Below are positions 17,744 through 26,205 of a stretch of DNA of 64,000 bases, one piece after another. A program made the translations under genes and the position numbers. Positions within the stretch are counted from its first letter, which is position 1; the number at the start of each line of letters is the position of its first letter. The notes under the pieces are model-generated. The model was not told the DNA's origin and ran no database searches. It was given only the letters and a program-made list of their open reading frames with translations. Source of the DNA: CFX5 sp023384495 (GTDB lineage: Bacteria; Chloroflexota; Anaerolineae; Caldilineales; Caldilineaceae); assembly GCA_048499455.1 (NCBI GenBank), contig JASNZV010000030.1, positions 1 to 64,000 on the forward strand, read 5' to 3'.

Positions 17744-19180
17744 ATGAGTCAACAAGTTCGCAATCTGTTCCAATCTGTCTGGATTCGGCTTTGCGCGACG
17801 CTGGCGATGGGGTTGGTGCTCGGCGCATGTGCGACGCCATTGATCCAACCGCCATCGGTCGAGACCCCGGCGGGTGATCCGCCGCCTCCTCCCGCTGCCG
17901 CCCAGCCGTCCGCGCCGGCCTTTGCCGTGTCCGCCGCGCCCACCGAAACCCACAAGGGCATCCCGGTCGGCTTCACCGATGAGGGCTTTCCCTATCGCGG
18001 CTCGCCCGATGCAGCCATCGTGATGGTCGAATACAGCGACTATGAATGCCCATTCTGCGCCCGCTATTTTGTCCAAACCGAGCCGGCGCTGAACGACAAC
18101 TTCGTGCGCAGCGACCAGGTGCGCGTGGTCTTCCGCGACTTTCCGATCCCGCAACTTCACCCCAATGCCTTTGCCGCGCATGTGGCCGCGCTCTGTGTGG
18201 CCGAGCAAGGCTCGGCAGCGAGCTTCTGGCAGATGCACGATGTGCTCTTCCAGACGCAAACCGTCTGGTCAAACCTGCCTGATCCAGCGCCCCATTTGGT
18301 GCAACTGGCCGAAGAGATCGGCGTCGATCGCACACGGTTTGACGATTGCGTCGCCAGCGGGGCGATGGAGGCTCGGATCGAGCAAAGCATCGGCGAAGGT
18401 CGTAGTTTGGGCATTACGGGCACCCCTAGCTTCAACTTTGTCCGCGCGGCCACCGCCGACCAGTTTCTCATGGTGGGCGCCCAGCCGTTTGACCAGTTCG
18501 CCGGCATGATCACCACACTGGCTGCGGGTGAGACGCCAACCCAAGCCCAAGAGCCGGAACAACAGGCCGGCGATGCAGCCATCCCGTTCTGGGCAACTGC
18601 CGACGGCCTCATCCCCGACCCGGATCGGCCCGGCTACAACGTGGCCGGCGATCTCTATCGCGGCAACCCCGACGCCAAGGTGGTTGTGATCGAGTTTTCA
18701 GACTTTCAGTGCCCCTTCTGCCGCCGCCACGTCATCGAGACTCAACCTACGCTCGACGAAACGTTTGTAGAGACCGGCCTGGTGATGTGGGTGTTCAAAC
18801 ACTTCCCGCTGAACATTCACCCGCAGGCGGAGGCCGCTGGCGCGGCCGCCGAGTGCGCCGCCGACCAGTTGAAGTTCTGGGCGATGCACGAACTGCTCTT
18901 CGAGCATGTCGAGGCGTGGTCGATTAGCGACCCGTCAGCCGTGTTGCGTGGCTATGCCGAAGAGCTGGCCCTGGATCTGGCCCAGTTCGACGCCTGCATG
19001 GCAGATGGCGAGGCGCTGGCCCGCGTCCGCAGCGACTTTACCGACGGAGCGCCCTTTGTGCAGGGCACTCCCGCCTTTATCGTGCTCTTCAACGGCGAAG
19101 GGCGCATCATCCCCGGCGCGCTGCCCGTCGACCGCTTTACCGAGGCGTTGGATCAGGTATTGGCCGAAACCGGGCAATAG
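17744..19180 (+). CDS. Lipoprotein with two DsbA/thioredoxin-4 domains
   Basis: A 478-aa lipoprotein with lipobox LGAC (Cys29), a Pro-rich linker, then two tandem DsbA-like domains. Domain 1 has CPFC at residues 102-105 and cis-Pro in GTPSF. Domain 2 has CPFC at 323-326 and cis-Pro in GTPAF. It should act on the outer face of the membrane, oxidising or isomerising disulfides in secreted proteins. Such duplicated domains are uncommon, as most family members have one. GGAGAAG precedes the ATG. The next gene, 27 bases on, encodes a third related domain with a UGA at the catalytic position, so the operon holds three related thiol domains. Confidence 0.92.
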   Translation: MSQQVRNLFQSVWIRLCATLAMGLVLGACATPLIQPPSVETPAGDPPPPPAAAQPSAPAFAVSAAPTETHKGIPVGFTDEGFPYRGSPDAAIVMVEYSDYECPFCARYFVQTEPALNDNFVRSDQVRVVFRDFPIPQLHPNAFAAHVAALCVAEQGSAASFWQMHDVLFQTQTVWSNLPDPAPHLVQLAEEIGVDRTRFDDCVASGAMEARIEQSIGEGRSLGITGTPSFNFVRAATADQFLMVGAQPFDQFAGMITTLAAGETPTQAQEPEQQAGDAAIPFWATADGLIPDPDRPGYNVAGDLYRGNPDAKVVVIEFSDFQCPFCRRHVIETQPTLDETFVETGLVMWVFKHFPLNIHPQAEAAGAAAECAADQLKFWAMHELLFEHVEAWSISDPSAVLRGYAEELALDLAQFDACMADGEALARVRSDFTDGAPFVQGTPAFIVLFNGEGRIIPGALPVDRFTEALDQVLAETGQ

Positions 19181-19207
19181 ACGCTTCACTTGGAAAAGGA
19201 GAGCGCA

Positions 19208-19942
19208 ATGGTTCGCATAGTTAGCGCTGCCCTTGCCGGCTTTGTCAGCCTATGGCTAATCGCCGGGTGCGCTGCGCGCCCGGCGACGCCGCCGACGCCC
19301 ACAGTTACGCTGGCGCCGGCGAGCGAACCGGTCGCGGCGCCAACCGTCCCCGAGCCGGCGCCCACGGCAACTCCAGTCGAGTCGGGCGCGGTTGACTACA
19401 CGCAGGTTGCTGCCGTTGAGGGTGACTTCTATACGCTTGGCAACCCCGATGCGCCCGTTCTGCTCATCGACTTCTCTGACTTTCTCTGAGGGGCTTGCCG
19501 CTTGCACGTGCTGCAAGTTGAACCCCAGCTCCTAGAAAACTATGTGGCCAATGGCCGCGTGCGCCTGGCATTTTGGCATGTGCTCGACCACGGCGCGGCC
19601 TCGCAGTTGGCGCACCGCGCCGCTGAATGTGCAGGGCGCCAGTCGCCCCTGGGCTTCTGGCGGATGCACCACCTGCTTTTCGAGCGTCAAGGGCAGCTCT
19701 GGTCGGCCACACCCGAGGCGATGGCCACCTTTGCAACCGAACTGGCGCTCGACGGCCCCGCCCTGCTCGCCTGCCTGGACGATCCGGCCATCGGGGAGAA
19801 GGTGGCGCGCATGGACCAGGAACGGCGCGAACGGGGGATTCGTGCGCGCCCAAGCTTCGACCTCAACGGCGAAATCATCCCCGGCGCCGCGCCTTACGCC
19901 ACCTTTAGCCAGGTGCTTGATGGCTTGCTGGCCGGCCCATAG
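19208..19942 (+). CDS. Candidate selenoprotein: DsbA-like lipoprotein with UGA at active site
   Basis: If UGA is read as selenocysteine the product is 244 aa: lipobox LIAGC (Cys21), a Pro/Thr/Ala linker, then one DsbA-like domain. The in-frame TGA at 19487-19489 is codon 94. Aligned with the second domain of the preceding protein (DFSDFQCPFCRRHV), this gene reads DFSDFL-TGA-GACRLHV, so the TGA falls exactly on the first catalytic Cys and gives a U-G-A-C redox motif (Sec94, Cys97). The frame is open on both sides for the whole domain, and similarity to the paralogue continues to the end (for example FWRMHHLLFE, RARPSFDLNGEIIPGA). A SECIS-like hairpin follows the TGA. AAAGGAG precedes the ATG. 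The alternative is a recent Cys-to-stop nonsense mutation. The sel genes are not in this window. Confidence 0.8.
19487..19526 (+). promoter_or_regulatory. Putative bacterial SECIS element with its UGA
   Basis: After the UGA, CUUGCA (19501-19506) pairs with UGCAAG (19512-19517) around the loop CGUGC. GGGG (19490-19493) can close the base with CCCC (19523-19526) across an internal loop. The apical loop starts 17 bases after UGA and has G at its second position. In E. coli fdhF the corresponding loop (GGUC) starts 18 bases after UGA on a similar GUUGCA/UGCAC stem. This matches the usual spacing and shape rules for a bacterial SECIS. Confidence 0.7.
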
Positions 19943-19987
19943 GGTTCTTGTAACGACCGATCCACCTACAACATTCATACGCCATGC

Positions 19988-20012
19988 AGAGGCGGTCTAT
20001 GGAACCGCCTCT
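19988..20012 (+). terminator. Terminator of the thiol lipoprotein operon
   Basis: A 9-bp perfect helix (AGAGGCGGT / ACCGCCTCT) with a 7-base loop, followed by a T-rich stretch (CACTTTATTCT), lies 45 bases after the stop codon. Confidence 0.7.
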
Positions 20013-20383
20013 CACTTTATTCTCGACAACCCACTTGCTGTCGACCATCTGCTGCCTGCTCTATCGCCATATCTTCACCGAGGGCGTCTCACGCCGCCTT
20101 TGACGCCTGGAGGCCATTGGGAACCACTAGACTATCCATATCGTTACTCTGATTTGCGATTCGTCTTATACGTCCTGTTTGGAATCAAATAGAGAAAACA
20201 AATCAACACGGCACATATAGCCATAACGTAGTAGCCATAACGTAGGTACGGTTTCTGACCGCCCGTCCCTTGTCTATAAATTCTGTTTGCAACCATCGTT
20301 TCGAACAGCGACAAGTATGAAAATCCTGTTACAAATCTTTTCACGAATTGGAATGTTGCTTACTTGACAACGTGCGCCCAATG
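20013..20383. other. AT-richer intergenic region, no supported gene
   Basis: I see no gene here. A 13-base direct repeat (TAGCCATAACGTA, twice, near 20218-20245) is the only structure noticed. Base composition is lower in GC than the flanking genes. Confidence 0.4.
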
Positions 20384-20413
20384 TTGGCGCTGGTGGAATG
20401 TAGACGATAAAAT
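20384..20413 (+). promoter_or_regulatory. Promoter placing the start site at the VWA start codon
   Basis: TTGGCG (20384-20389), an 18-base spacer and TAAAAT (20408-20413) predict transcription starting near 20420. This is within about two bases of the ATG at 20422, and no ribosome site is present. The mRNA may be leaderless. Confidence 0.5.
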
Positions 20414-20421
20414 ATGCTGTG

Positions 20422-23400
20422 ATGGATACACGATTCACCCGATTCCGTTCCCTGTGTCTGGCATCCGTATGCTTGACCACAATTTTCATCACCATTGCAT
20501 CTGGCGGGGTGTGGGCGGCGCCGCCGGTAACGGTTATGACCCAGGGAACGCCGCTCGCCAGTGACAATGGCGGTTTTGTCCAGCCAATCGATGTCGTCGT
20601 GGTGTTGGATGACTCAGGCAGCATGGCGACCTGCTGGCCCTGGCCGCGTGACGGCGGGCAACCGTTCTATCCCCCCTGCAACAACCGCAGCCCCAATCCG
20701 CCAAGCGACCCCGACAATCTTCGCTATAGCGCAGCGCGGCTGCTCTTGCAACTGGCCGCCGACAATGACCGTATCGCCGTGGTGCGCTTTGACAGCACCG
20801 CCGAAGCCGTGGGCCAACTGGGGAGCCTTCAACCCGTGGGGCCGACGGATGACCGCCGGCGGCTGGCCGATTCGTTGAACCCGCCCACCGACTATCTGCG
20901 CCGCGGTTACACTCGCATCGACTTGGGGCTGCAAGCGGCCGCCGAGCGGCTGGCGACGGCGCGCGAGCCTGGCCGCAACCAATTCGTGTTGTTGCTTACT
21001 GACGGGGAACCTAGCAGCCCAGAAGGTTTTGGCCGTCAGGGTGACGCCATTCGCGCCCAGGTCGCCACGCTGCGCGACGCCGGCGTCCTCATCTTTCCCG
21101 TGGTGCTCTGCAACCCAAACGCTGGTTGCGCCAGCGAGTTCCTCACCGAGGAGCTCCCCGAATTGGGCGCCCGCCAAGCAACAACGCCGCAAGAACTGTT
21201 GCTGGTCTTCAGCGAAATCTTTTCCGAGATGAAGCCCGACCTCTCGATCATCACCGGGCGCAACGGCGGCGCGATCCAGTTGACGACACGCGCCGCACAT
21301 GGCGTGCGCCACCTTGCCTTTGTGGCCGCCCGTGACACCTTGATTGGCGTCCGCCGCGACGACGAAACCGTGCTCGTACAGGGCGCGCTCAATGACCCGC
21401 TGATCGACATCTATGCCGCCAATGGTGAATCGCCAATGCCAGGCCGCTGGATTGCAGAGATGAATGATTCAGGCGGCTTTGCCGTCGTGCGCAGCGATAG
21501 CTACCCCCAATTGCTCAACCCACCACCCAGCCTGGCCAACAGTGCGGCATCCGTCCGCTACTTCCCTGCAGGCAAGCCCCTGTTGCTGATTGCCCGCAGT
21601 GGGGGGCCGGGCATGGACGAGCCACTGCTCTATGATGGCAAGACGCCCTTGCAGCCCTTTGCCCAAACGGAACTAAAGACGCTGCTCGTGAACAACGCGC
21701 CAGCCACGGTAAGCCTACAACTGGGCGATGACCAAGCGCCACTCCAGCTGGTGCGGACGTTCCGGCTTGAGGCGCGCACCGATCTGCCGCGCGCCGAGGT
21801 CTTCTCGCCGAGCCTGCGCGGCGCGGGCCTCCTGCCCGATGGTCATGCCGACCTTCAGGTTGGTTTTGGCAGCGGCGTCGAGGTGGAGAATCTGGCCGCC
21901 AGCGTCTTTGTCACCGATGAATCCAACGATGACGCGGGTCAGGGCCAGCTTGTCTTCCAGGCCACCATGTCGTGCAGCGAACGGCTCTGTCGCAACGACG
22001 ACTTCATCCCCGGCGATGGCCGTTCCTATGAGGTGACCTATGTGGTGCAGGCGGTCAAAGATGGCGTGCGCTTTAGCGATTGGGCGCAGGCTGAACTCGA
22101 ACTCAAACCCGCGATCCAGATCGTGGGGCTGCCGGCGCAGCTCGATCTGGCGCAGATGCCCGAAGAGGGCTGGCCGGTGGAGATTGTCGCCGGGACCACC
22201 GAACCGATTGGCCGCCTGATTGGCGTGATTGACCTCCGCCGAGCAGACAACGAAGAGACCGCGCCGGGTGTTCGATTGCGCTTTGACGAAGAGGTGCCCG
22301 ACACGGGCGCGGCTTCCGCCATGCTGCGGGTGGATGGGCTGGATGGGCTGCGCCCCGGTGACTATGTGGGCGAGTTGACCTTCCGCGTCACCCGACCTAA
22401 CGGGCAGCCCATGGATGTGGCGATCCGCCCGGCGCCGGCGCTGCCGGTCAGCTTGCGCGTCGCACGCCCATTGGCGCTGGTGGATATCCAACTGGTCGAT
22501 TTTGGCGAATTGCTCTTTAACACATCGCCGAATTTTCGGCTTGATGAAGATATACTCATCCCCGTCAACTTTTTGGGTAAGCGGTTCCGCATCACGGCGA
22601 CGTTGCAGGCGAGCACTTGCGCCGACTTGACGCTGACCAGCGGTGATGTCCGAGAGGGGGACGGCGAAACGGGGCTGCCGCTGCGGCTGAACAGCCGTGG
22701 CCCGGTGGCGCCCACCACGTGCAGCGGGGTGATTCGCTTCAGCGGCCCCGACGGTGACCATGACGTGTTTCCCCAGCAGGTAGACTGGCAGGTGCGCATC
22801 GACGATGTGGAATGGTCTCTGGTGGGTGGCGACCTTGACTTGGGCGACCTGCAAGACGCCGGCAGCCGGGTAGAGGCGATGCTCGACGTGCGTTTCACGG
22901 GCAAGGTTCCCTTCCAGGTGCAGATGATGGGGCTGGCGGCAGAGGGCAACGGCGACGACGGGCCGGTGACGCTGACACCAGCCGATCTGGAAATGGCGCC
23001 GGTGGAGGTTCGCGGCCCACCCGATGCGAACGGGGTCTACGCCGTGCCTGTGACATTGACGCTCAACCGCGCCTTGCCCCGCGACTGGCTGCGCAGCGAC
23101 TTTTTTGCAGGCAAGCTAACCCTGGGTGTGGTGGGGCTGCCCGGTAAGACGCAGAATGTCAACTTCACCTTCCGCAGCCCTGGGGTGACCCAGCGTTATA
23201 TCTCGCCGTATGTTGCGCCCATCTATGCGCGGTTGCCGTGGGCGCTCTGCGCCTGGCCGCTGACCCTCTTTTTGTTGCTCGTGGCCGTCGCCCGGATACG
23301 AGGGCGGGGCATCGATGAGGTGGAGATTGATGAAGCCGCGGTGGCGCCCTCGCCACCCCTTGCGCCAACGCCGGTGGCGGAATTGGGCGGCGCAGCCGGG

Positions 23401-23550
23401 GCCGCCTTTGCCAACCCAACCTCGTTGGAGAATGTCTGGGGCAATGCGGACTGGGGTGGCGAGTTGACAGAGAGTGAGCGCGCATCCGTCGCTGAGCCGC
23501 CCGCTGGCGCCAATCAGAGCGGCAACGACCCTTGGCGGTCAAGCTGGTAG
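20422..23550 (+). CDS. Membrane-anchored von Willebrand A domain protein
   Basis: A 1042-aa protein. A signal peptide (residues 1 to about 33) is followed by a VWA domain with an intact metal-site motif DDSGS at residues 63-67. A long beta-sandwich region makes up most of the protein. One transmembrane helix follows near 937-958 (LTLFLLLVAVARIRGRG), then a cytoplasmic tail of about 85 residues rich in Pro, Ala and acidic residues. The large domain is therefore outside and the tail inside. Two tubulin-like genes follow closely in the same direction, suggesting that the tail contacts a cytoskeletal filament. FtsZ-like plus VWA gene sets were proposed by Makarova and Koonin (2010) as membrane-remodelling systems; membership of this cluster is inference. 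Confidence 0.85.
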   Translation: MDTRFTRFRSLCLASVCLTTIFITIASGGVWAAPPVTVMTQGTPLASDNGGFVQPIDVVVVLDDSGSMATCWPWPRDGGQPFYPPCNNRSPNPPSDPDNLRYSAARLLLQLAADNDRIAVVRFDSTAEAVGQLGSLQPVGPTDDRRRLADSLNPPTDYLRRGYTRIDLGLQAAAERLATAREPGRNQFVLLLTDGEPSSPEGFGRQGDAIRAQVATLRDAGVLIFPVVLCNPNAGCASEFLTEELPELGARQATTPQELLLVFSEIFSEMKPDLSIITGRNGGAIQLTTRAAHGVRHLAFVAARDTLIGVRRDDETVLVQGALNDPLIDIYAANGESPMPGRWIAEMNDSGGFAVVRSDSYPQLLNPPPSLANSAASVRYFPAGKPLLLIARSGGPGMDEPLLYDGKTPLQPFAQTELKTLLVNNAPATVSLQLGDDQAPLQLVRTFRLEARTDLPRAEVFSPSLRGAGLLPDGHADLQVGFGSGVEVENLAASVFVTDESNDDAGQGQLVFQATMSCSERLCRNDDFIPGDGRSYEVTYVVQAVKDGVRFSDWAQAELELKPAIQIVGLPAQLDLAQMPEEGWPVEIVAGTTEPIGRLIGVIDLRRADNEETAPGVRLRFDEEVPDTGAASAMLRVDGLDGLRPGDYVGELTFRVTRPNGQPMDVAIRPAPALPVSLRVARPLALVDIQLVDFGELLFNTSPNFRLDEDILIPVNFLGKRFRITATLQASTCADLTLTSGDVREGDGETGLPLRLNSRGPVAPTTCSGVIRFSGPDGDHDVFPQQVDWQVRIDDVEWSLVGGDLDLGDLQDAGSRVEAMLDVRFTGKVPFQVQMMGLAAEGNGDDGPVTLTPADLEMAPVEVRGPPDANGVYAVPVTLTLNRALPRDWLRSDFFAGKLTLGVVGLPGKTQNVNFTFRSPGVTQRYISPYVAPIYARLPWALCAWPLTLFLLLVAVARIRGRGIDEVEIDEAAVAPSPPLAPTPVAELGGAAGAAFANPTSLENVWGNADWGGELTESERASVAEPPAGANQSGNDPWRSSW

Positions 23551-23587
23551 GCTTGGTCATATTGAAGTTTCCGATTATAATGAGTTG

Positions 23588-26167
23588 ATGATGAATAACG
23601 GTCACTCGCAGTTTGAAAAACCGACCATCTATCCAACTATGGTGGTTGGGGTGGGCGGCATGGGCACCAATACGGTGCGCGCCGTCAAACGCCGCTTTCG
23701 CAACGTGTGGGGGGGGCATCACCCGCCCAATGCCCCACAGAGCGCTTCCGACGCGCTGCCCGGCATGATCCAACTGCTGGCGCTCGACACTGAACCACTG
23801 GTCAATCGGCTGGATCAGGAGCCTCTCTTTGCCGATGAATTTTGCTACATGGGCAAGTTTGACGCCACACGTCTGGTCGCCAATTTGGATCAACACCCCG
23901 AGATCGCCCGCTGGTGGAACTACCCATCGATCCCGCTGGGCTATATTCACAATGGCGCCAAACAGTTGCGCCCGATTGGCCGGCTCTGTTTCTTCCGCAA
24001 CTATGTCAATTTCAAACAGAGCCTGGAGACCAAGCTCGCCAACCTCGATAAGATTCGCGACATGGAAGTGGCGCAAAACCGAGGCTTCCCCGTGGTGGGC
24101 AACTACCAGCTGATCTATGTGGTCAGCAGCCTCTGCGGCGGCACTGGCTCTGGCATGTTTATGGATGTTGCGCACCGGATTCGCGCCCAGGTGCGCAACA
24201 ATGCGCGCGTGGTCGGCATCTTCTTCCTGCCCGACGTGCTCGAAGCCGAGATCTCCAGCGACCTCCAACGCCGCCGCATTCGCGCCAACGCCTACGCCGC
24301 GCTCAAAGAGCTCAACTATTTCCAAGAGACGCAGCAATTCCGCACGCTCTACCCCAGCGAACAGCGCGAACTGCCCGATGCGCCCTATGCGCCGTTCGAC
24401 TTTATCTTTTTGGTGGGGCGCACCAACCGCAACGGCAACAGCCTGGCCCGCAAATCCGACGCCGAACAGATGGCTGCCCACCTGATCCAACTGACGGCCA
24501 TCAGCCACCTGAGCAGCGAAATTCTAGGGCTGGAGGTCAATGTGGTGCGCGAGCGCCTGTTCGACCTCAACGGCGCCGCGGGCGAAGTAGTGAGCCAGCG
24601 CTCGCCCACGGCACAGCCAGAGGCCCATCAGAATGGCGCCTCCAAGGGTCACTTTCTTGTCTACAGCGGTTTTGCGGCGTCGGCGCTGGTCGCCCCGCAC
24701 GAGATTCTGGTTGAGTTCTGGCAGCGCGCCTTTGTGGCCGATCTGGTGCGCCGCTTTGCCGCCGGCCCAAGCCTCAGCGACCCGCGCGTCGCGCTGCCCG
24801 AGACGGATCATCAGCGCATCCTCACGCTGTGGCAGGGGTTGCTGACGCAGTTGCTGGCGCGCTACGCTGCGCTCGACAATGACCGCCTCGAGGTGTTACG
24901 CGACGAAATCGAAGAACAGCGCGGGGTGTGGCATAGCTTCTGGGAGCCGGTCACGCAGGCCATGCAACAGGCGCTGCTTGACACGGGCATCCGCGGGGCG
25001 CTGGCGCTCTGTGATCTGCTTGGCCCGGCCAATGCCGCCGCGGCCCCACCTGAATCATTGGTCCGCCATCGACTCTTTCAGGTCAATGGTCTACCCATCA
25101 ACGAAGAACAACGGACGACCTGGCGCAAGGTCTTGGCCCAACAAGGCGGCTGGCAGGAGCAAGTTCAACAGCTCGGCAGTGGGATGGGCGAGCTGCTGCT
25201 CATGGCCGTCAACCCGCGCCAGGCGCGCGACCGGGCGCATGAAATGGCCACACGCCGGGCGCGCGCCCGGCTCTACCAGCGCCGCGACGCGGTCGAACAG
25301 ACGTTGGTCGCCCAGTTGGGCAAACAGGCCACCCTGCTGCGCGAGGCGCTGCGCAGCCAGATCAATGCGTGTGCGTTGGCGTTGGCGCGCGCCAATCAAG
25401 AGGCCAGCCGGCTGGCCGACCGCATCGACCCTCGCCTTTCGGATGGCCATGCCAGCACGAGCACCTACTATGAGCTGGAAACAGGCGCGGTAGGGCGCGA
25501 CTATCTGCAATTCTTTTATCGGCGGGCCAGCGGGGCGGTAACATCCGCCGACTGGAAAAGCGCACTCAGCCCCCTTTTCGGCCAGTTACTCAGCGACCTG
25601 ACAACGGTCAGCGCCGATGCGATGCTGGGTCAATTTGCGGCCAGTGTCGCCGAAAATGATCCCCTGCTGGAACGCGTGCAGCGCGTGGTGGACATCAACC
25701 ATATCATTACCATCCAGCATAGCGAAGAGATGGCGCGCATCCGCCAGCGACCCGACAACCGCATCCATCAGTGGCTCGACCGCCTCAACCCCTATATTCG
25801 CTGGGACGCTGACCGCTATAGCTTTCACGAATCGAACCTGGAGCATATCCGGCTGGCCGCGATTCCCATGAAGCGCAGCGAAGACGCCCATTTTACGGCG
25901 GCGACGGTCGGCCAGGAGGACATCCGCTGGATTCCCACAGGCGACTCCATGCGCATGGACGCGGTTTGGATCGTCCACGGGCTGCCCATTACGTTGCTCG
26001 ACCGCATTGAGGAATTTCGCGCTCAATACGAGAACAGTTTTGACTTCCCCGTGCGCGAGGAGTTTCACCTCAACCCGGCGTGGGCCCACTTGCCCGACAT
26101 TACGCTGGCGCAGGAGAAACGCACCCACCGCCCGGCCACGATCCCGCGCGGGGAGATGGTTCGGTAG
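23588..26167 (+). CDS. Tubulin/FtsZ-like GTPase, long form (Tubulin_2-like)
   Basis: An 859-aa cytoplasmic protein whose N-terminal 350 residues carry tubulin-superfamily GTP-binding signatures. These are GVGGMGTN at 21-28 (first nucleotide loop) and the tubulin signature GGTGSGM at 184-190 (T4 loop). Next come a strand-loop 'FIFLVGRTNRNGNSLARKS' and a long helical region with a coiled-coil-like stretch. FtsZ itself is about 350-400 aa, so half of this protein is extra. The start at 23588/23591 (two ATGs) avoids overlap with the upstream gene; the ribosome site is weak. It lies 38 bases after the VWA gene and before a diverged paralogue. It probably polymerises, though its role (division, remodelling or other) is not known. 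Confidence 0.85.
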   Translation: MMNNGHSQFEKPTIYPTMVVGVGGMGTNTVRAVKRRFRNVWGGHHPPNAPQSASDALPGMIQLLALDTEPLVNRLDQEPLFADEFCYMGKFDATRLVANLDQHPEIARWWNYPSIPLGYIHNGAKQLRPIGRLCFFRNYVNFKQSLETKLANLDKIRDMEVAQNRGFPVVGNYQLIYVVSSLCGGTGSGMFMDVAHRIRAQVRNNARVVGIFFLPDVLEAEISSDLQRRRIRANAYAALKELNYFQETQQFRTLYPSEQRELPDAPYAPFDFIFLVGRTNRNGNSLARKSDAEQMAAHLIQLTAISHLSSEILGLEVNVVRERLFDLNGAAGEVVSQRSPTAQPEAHQNGASKGHFLVYSGFAASALVAPHEILVEFWQRAFVADLVRRFAAGPSLSDPRVALPETDHQRILTLWQGLLTQLLARYAALDNDRLEVLRDEIEEQRGVWHSFWEPVTQAMQQALLDTGIRGALALCDLLGPANAAAAPPESLVRHRLFQVNGLPINEEQRTTWRKVLAQQGGWQEQVQQLGSGMGELLLMAVNPRQARDRAHEMATRRARARLYQRRDAVEQTLVAQLGKQATLLREALRSQINACALALARANQEASRLADRIDPRLSDGHASTSTYYELETGAVGRDYLQFFYRRASGAVTSADWKSALSPLFGQLLSDLTTVSADAMLGQFAASVAENDPLLERVQRVVDINHIITIQHSEEMARIRQRPDNRIHQWLDRLNPYIRWDADRYSFHESNLEHIRLAAIPMKRSEDAHFTAATVGQEDIRWIPTGDSMRMDAVWIVHGLPITLLDRIEEFRAQYENSFDFPVREEFHLNPAWAHLPDITLAQEKRTHRPATIPRGEMVR

Positions 26168-26205
26168 CGCTGGGAACTGGGGTCACACGCCCCATCAATT
26201 GTGCT

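Noticed and set aside
19502..19942. A separate gene starting at TTG 19502 after a stop codon
   Set aside because: It lacks a ribosome site, and the frame is continuous with the upstream lipoprotein. Together they make one complete DsbA-like domain.
17744..19942. A frameshift explaining the break at 19487
   Set aside because: Both sides are in the same frame and alignment to the paralogue continues without shift, so only the single TGA interrupts it.
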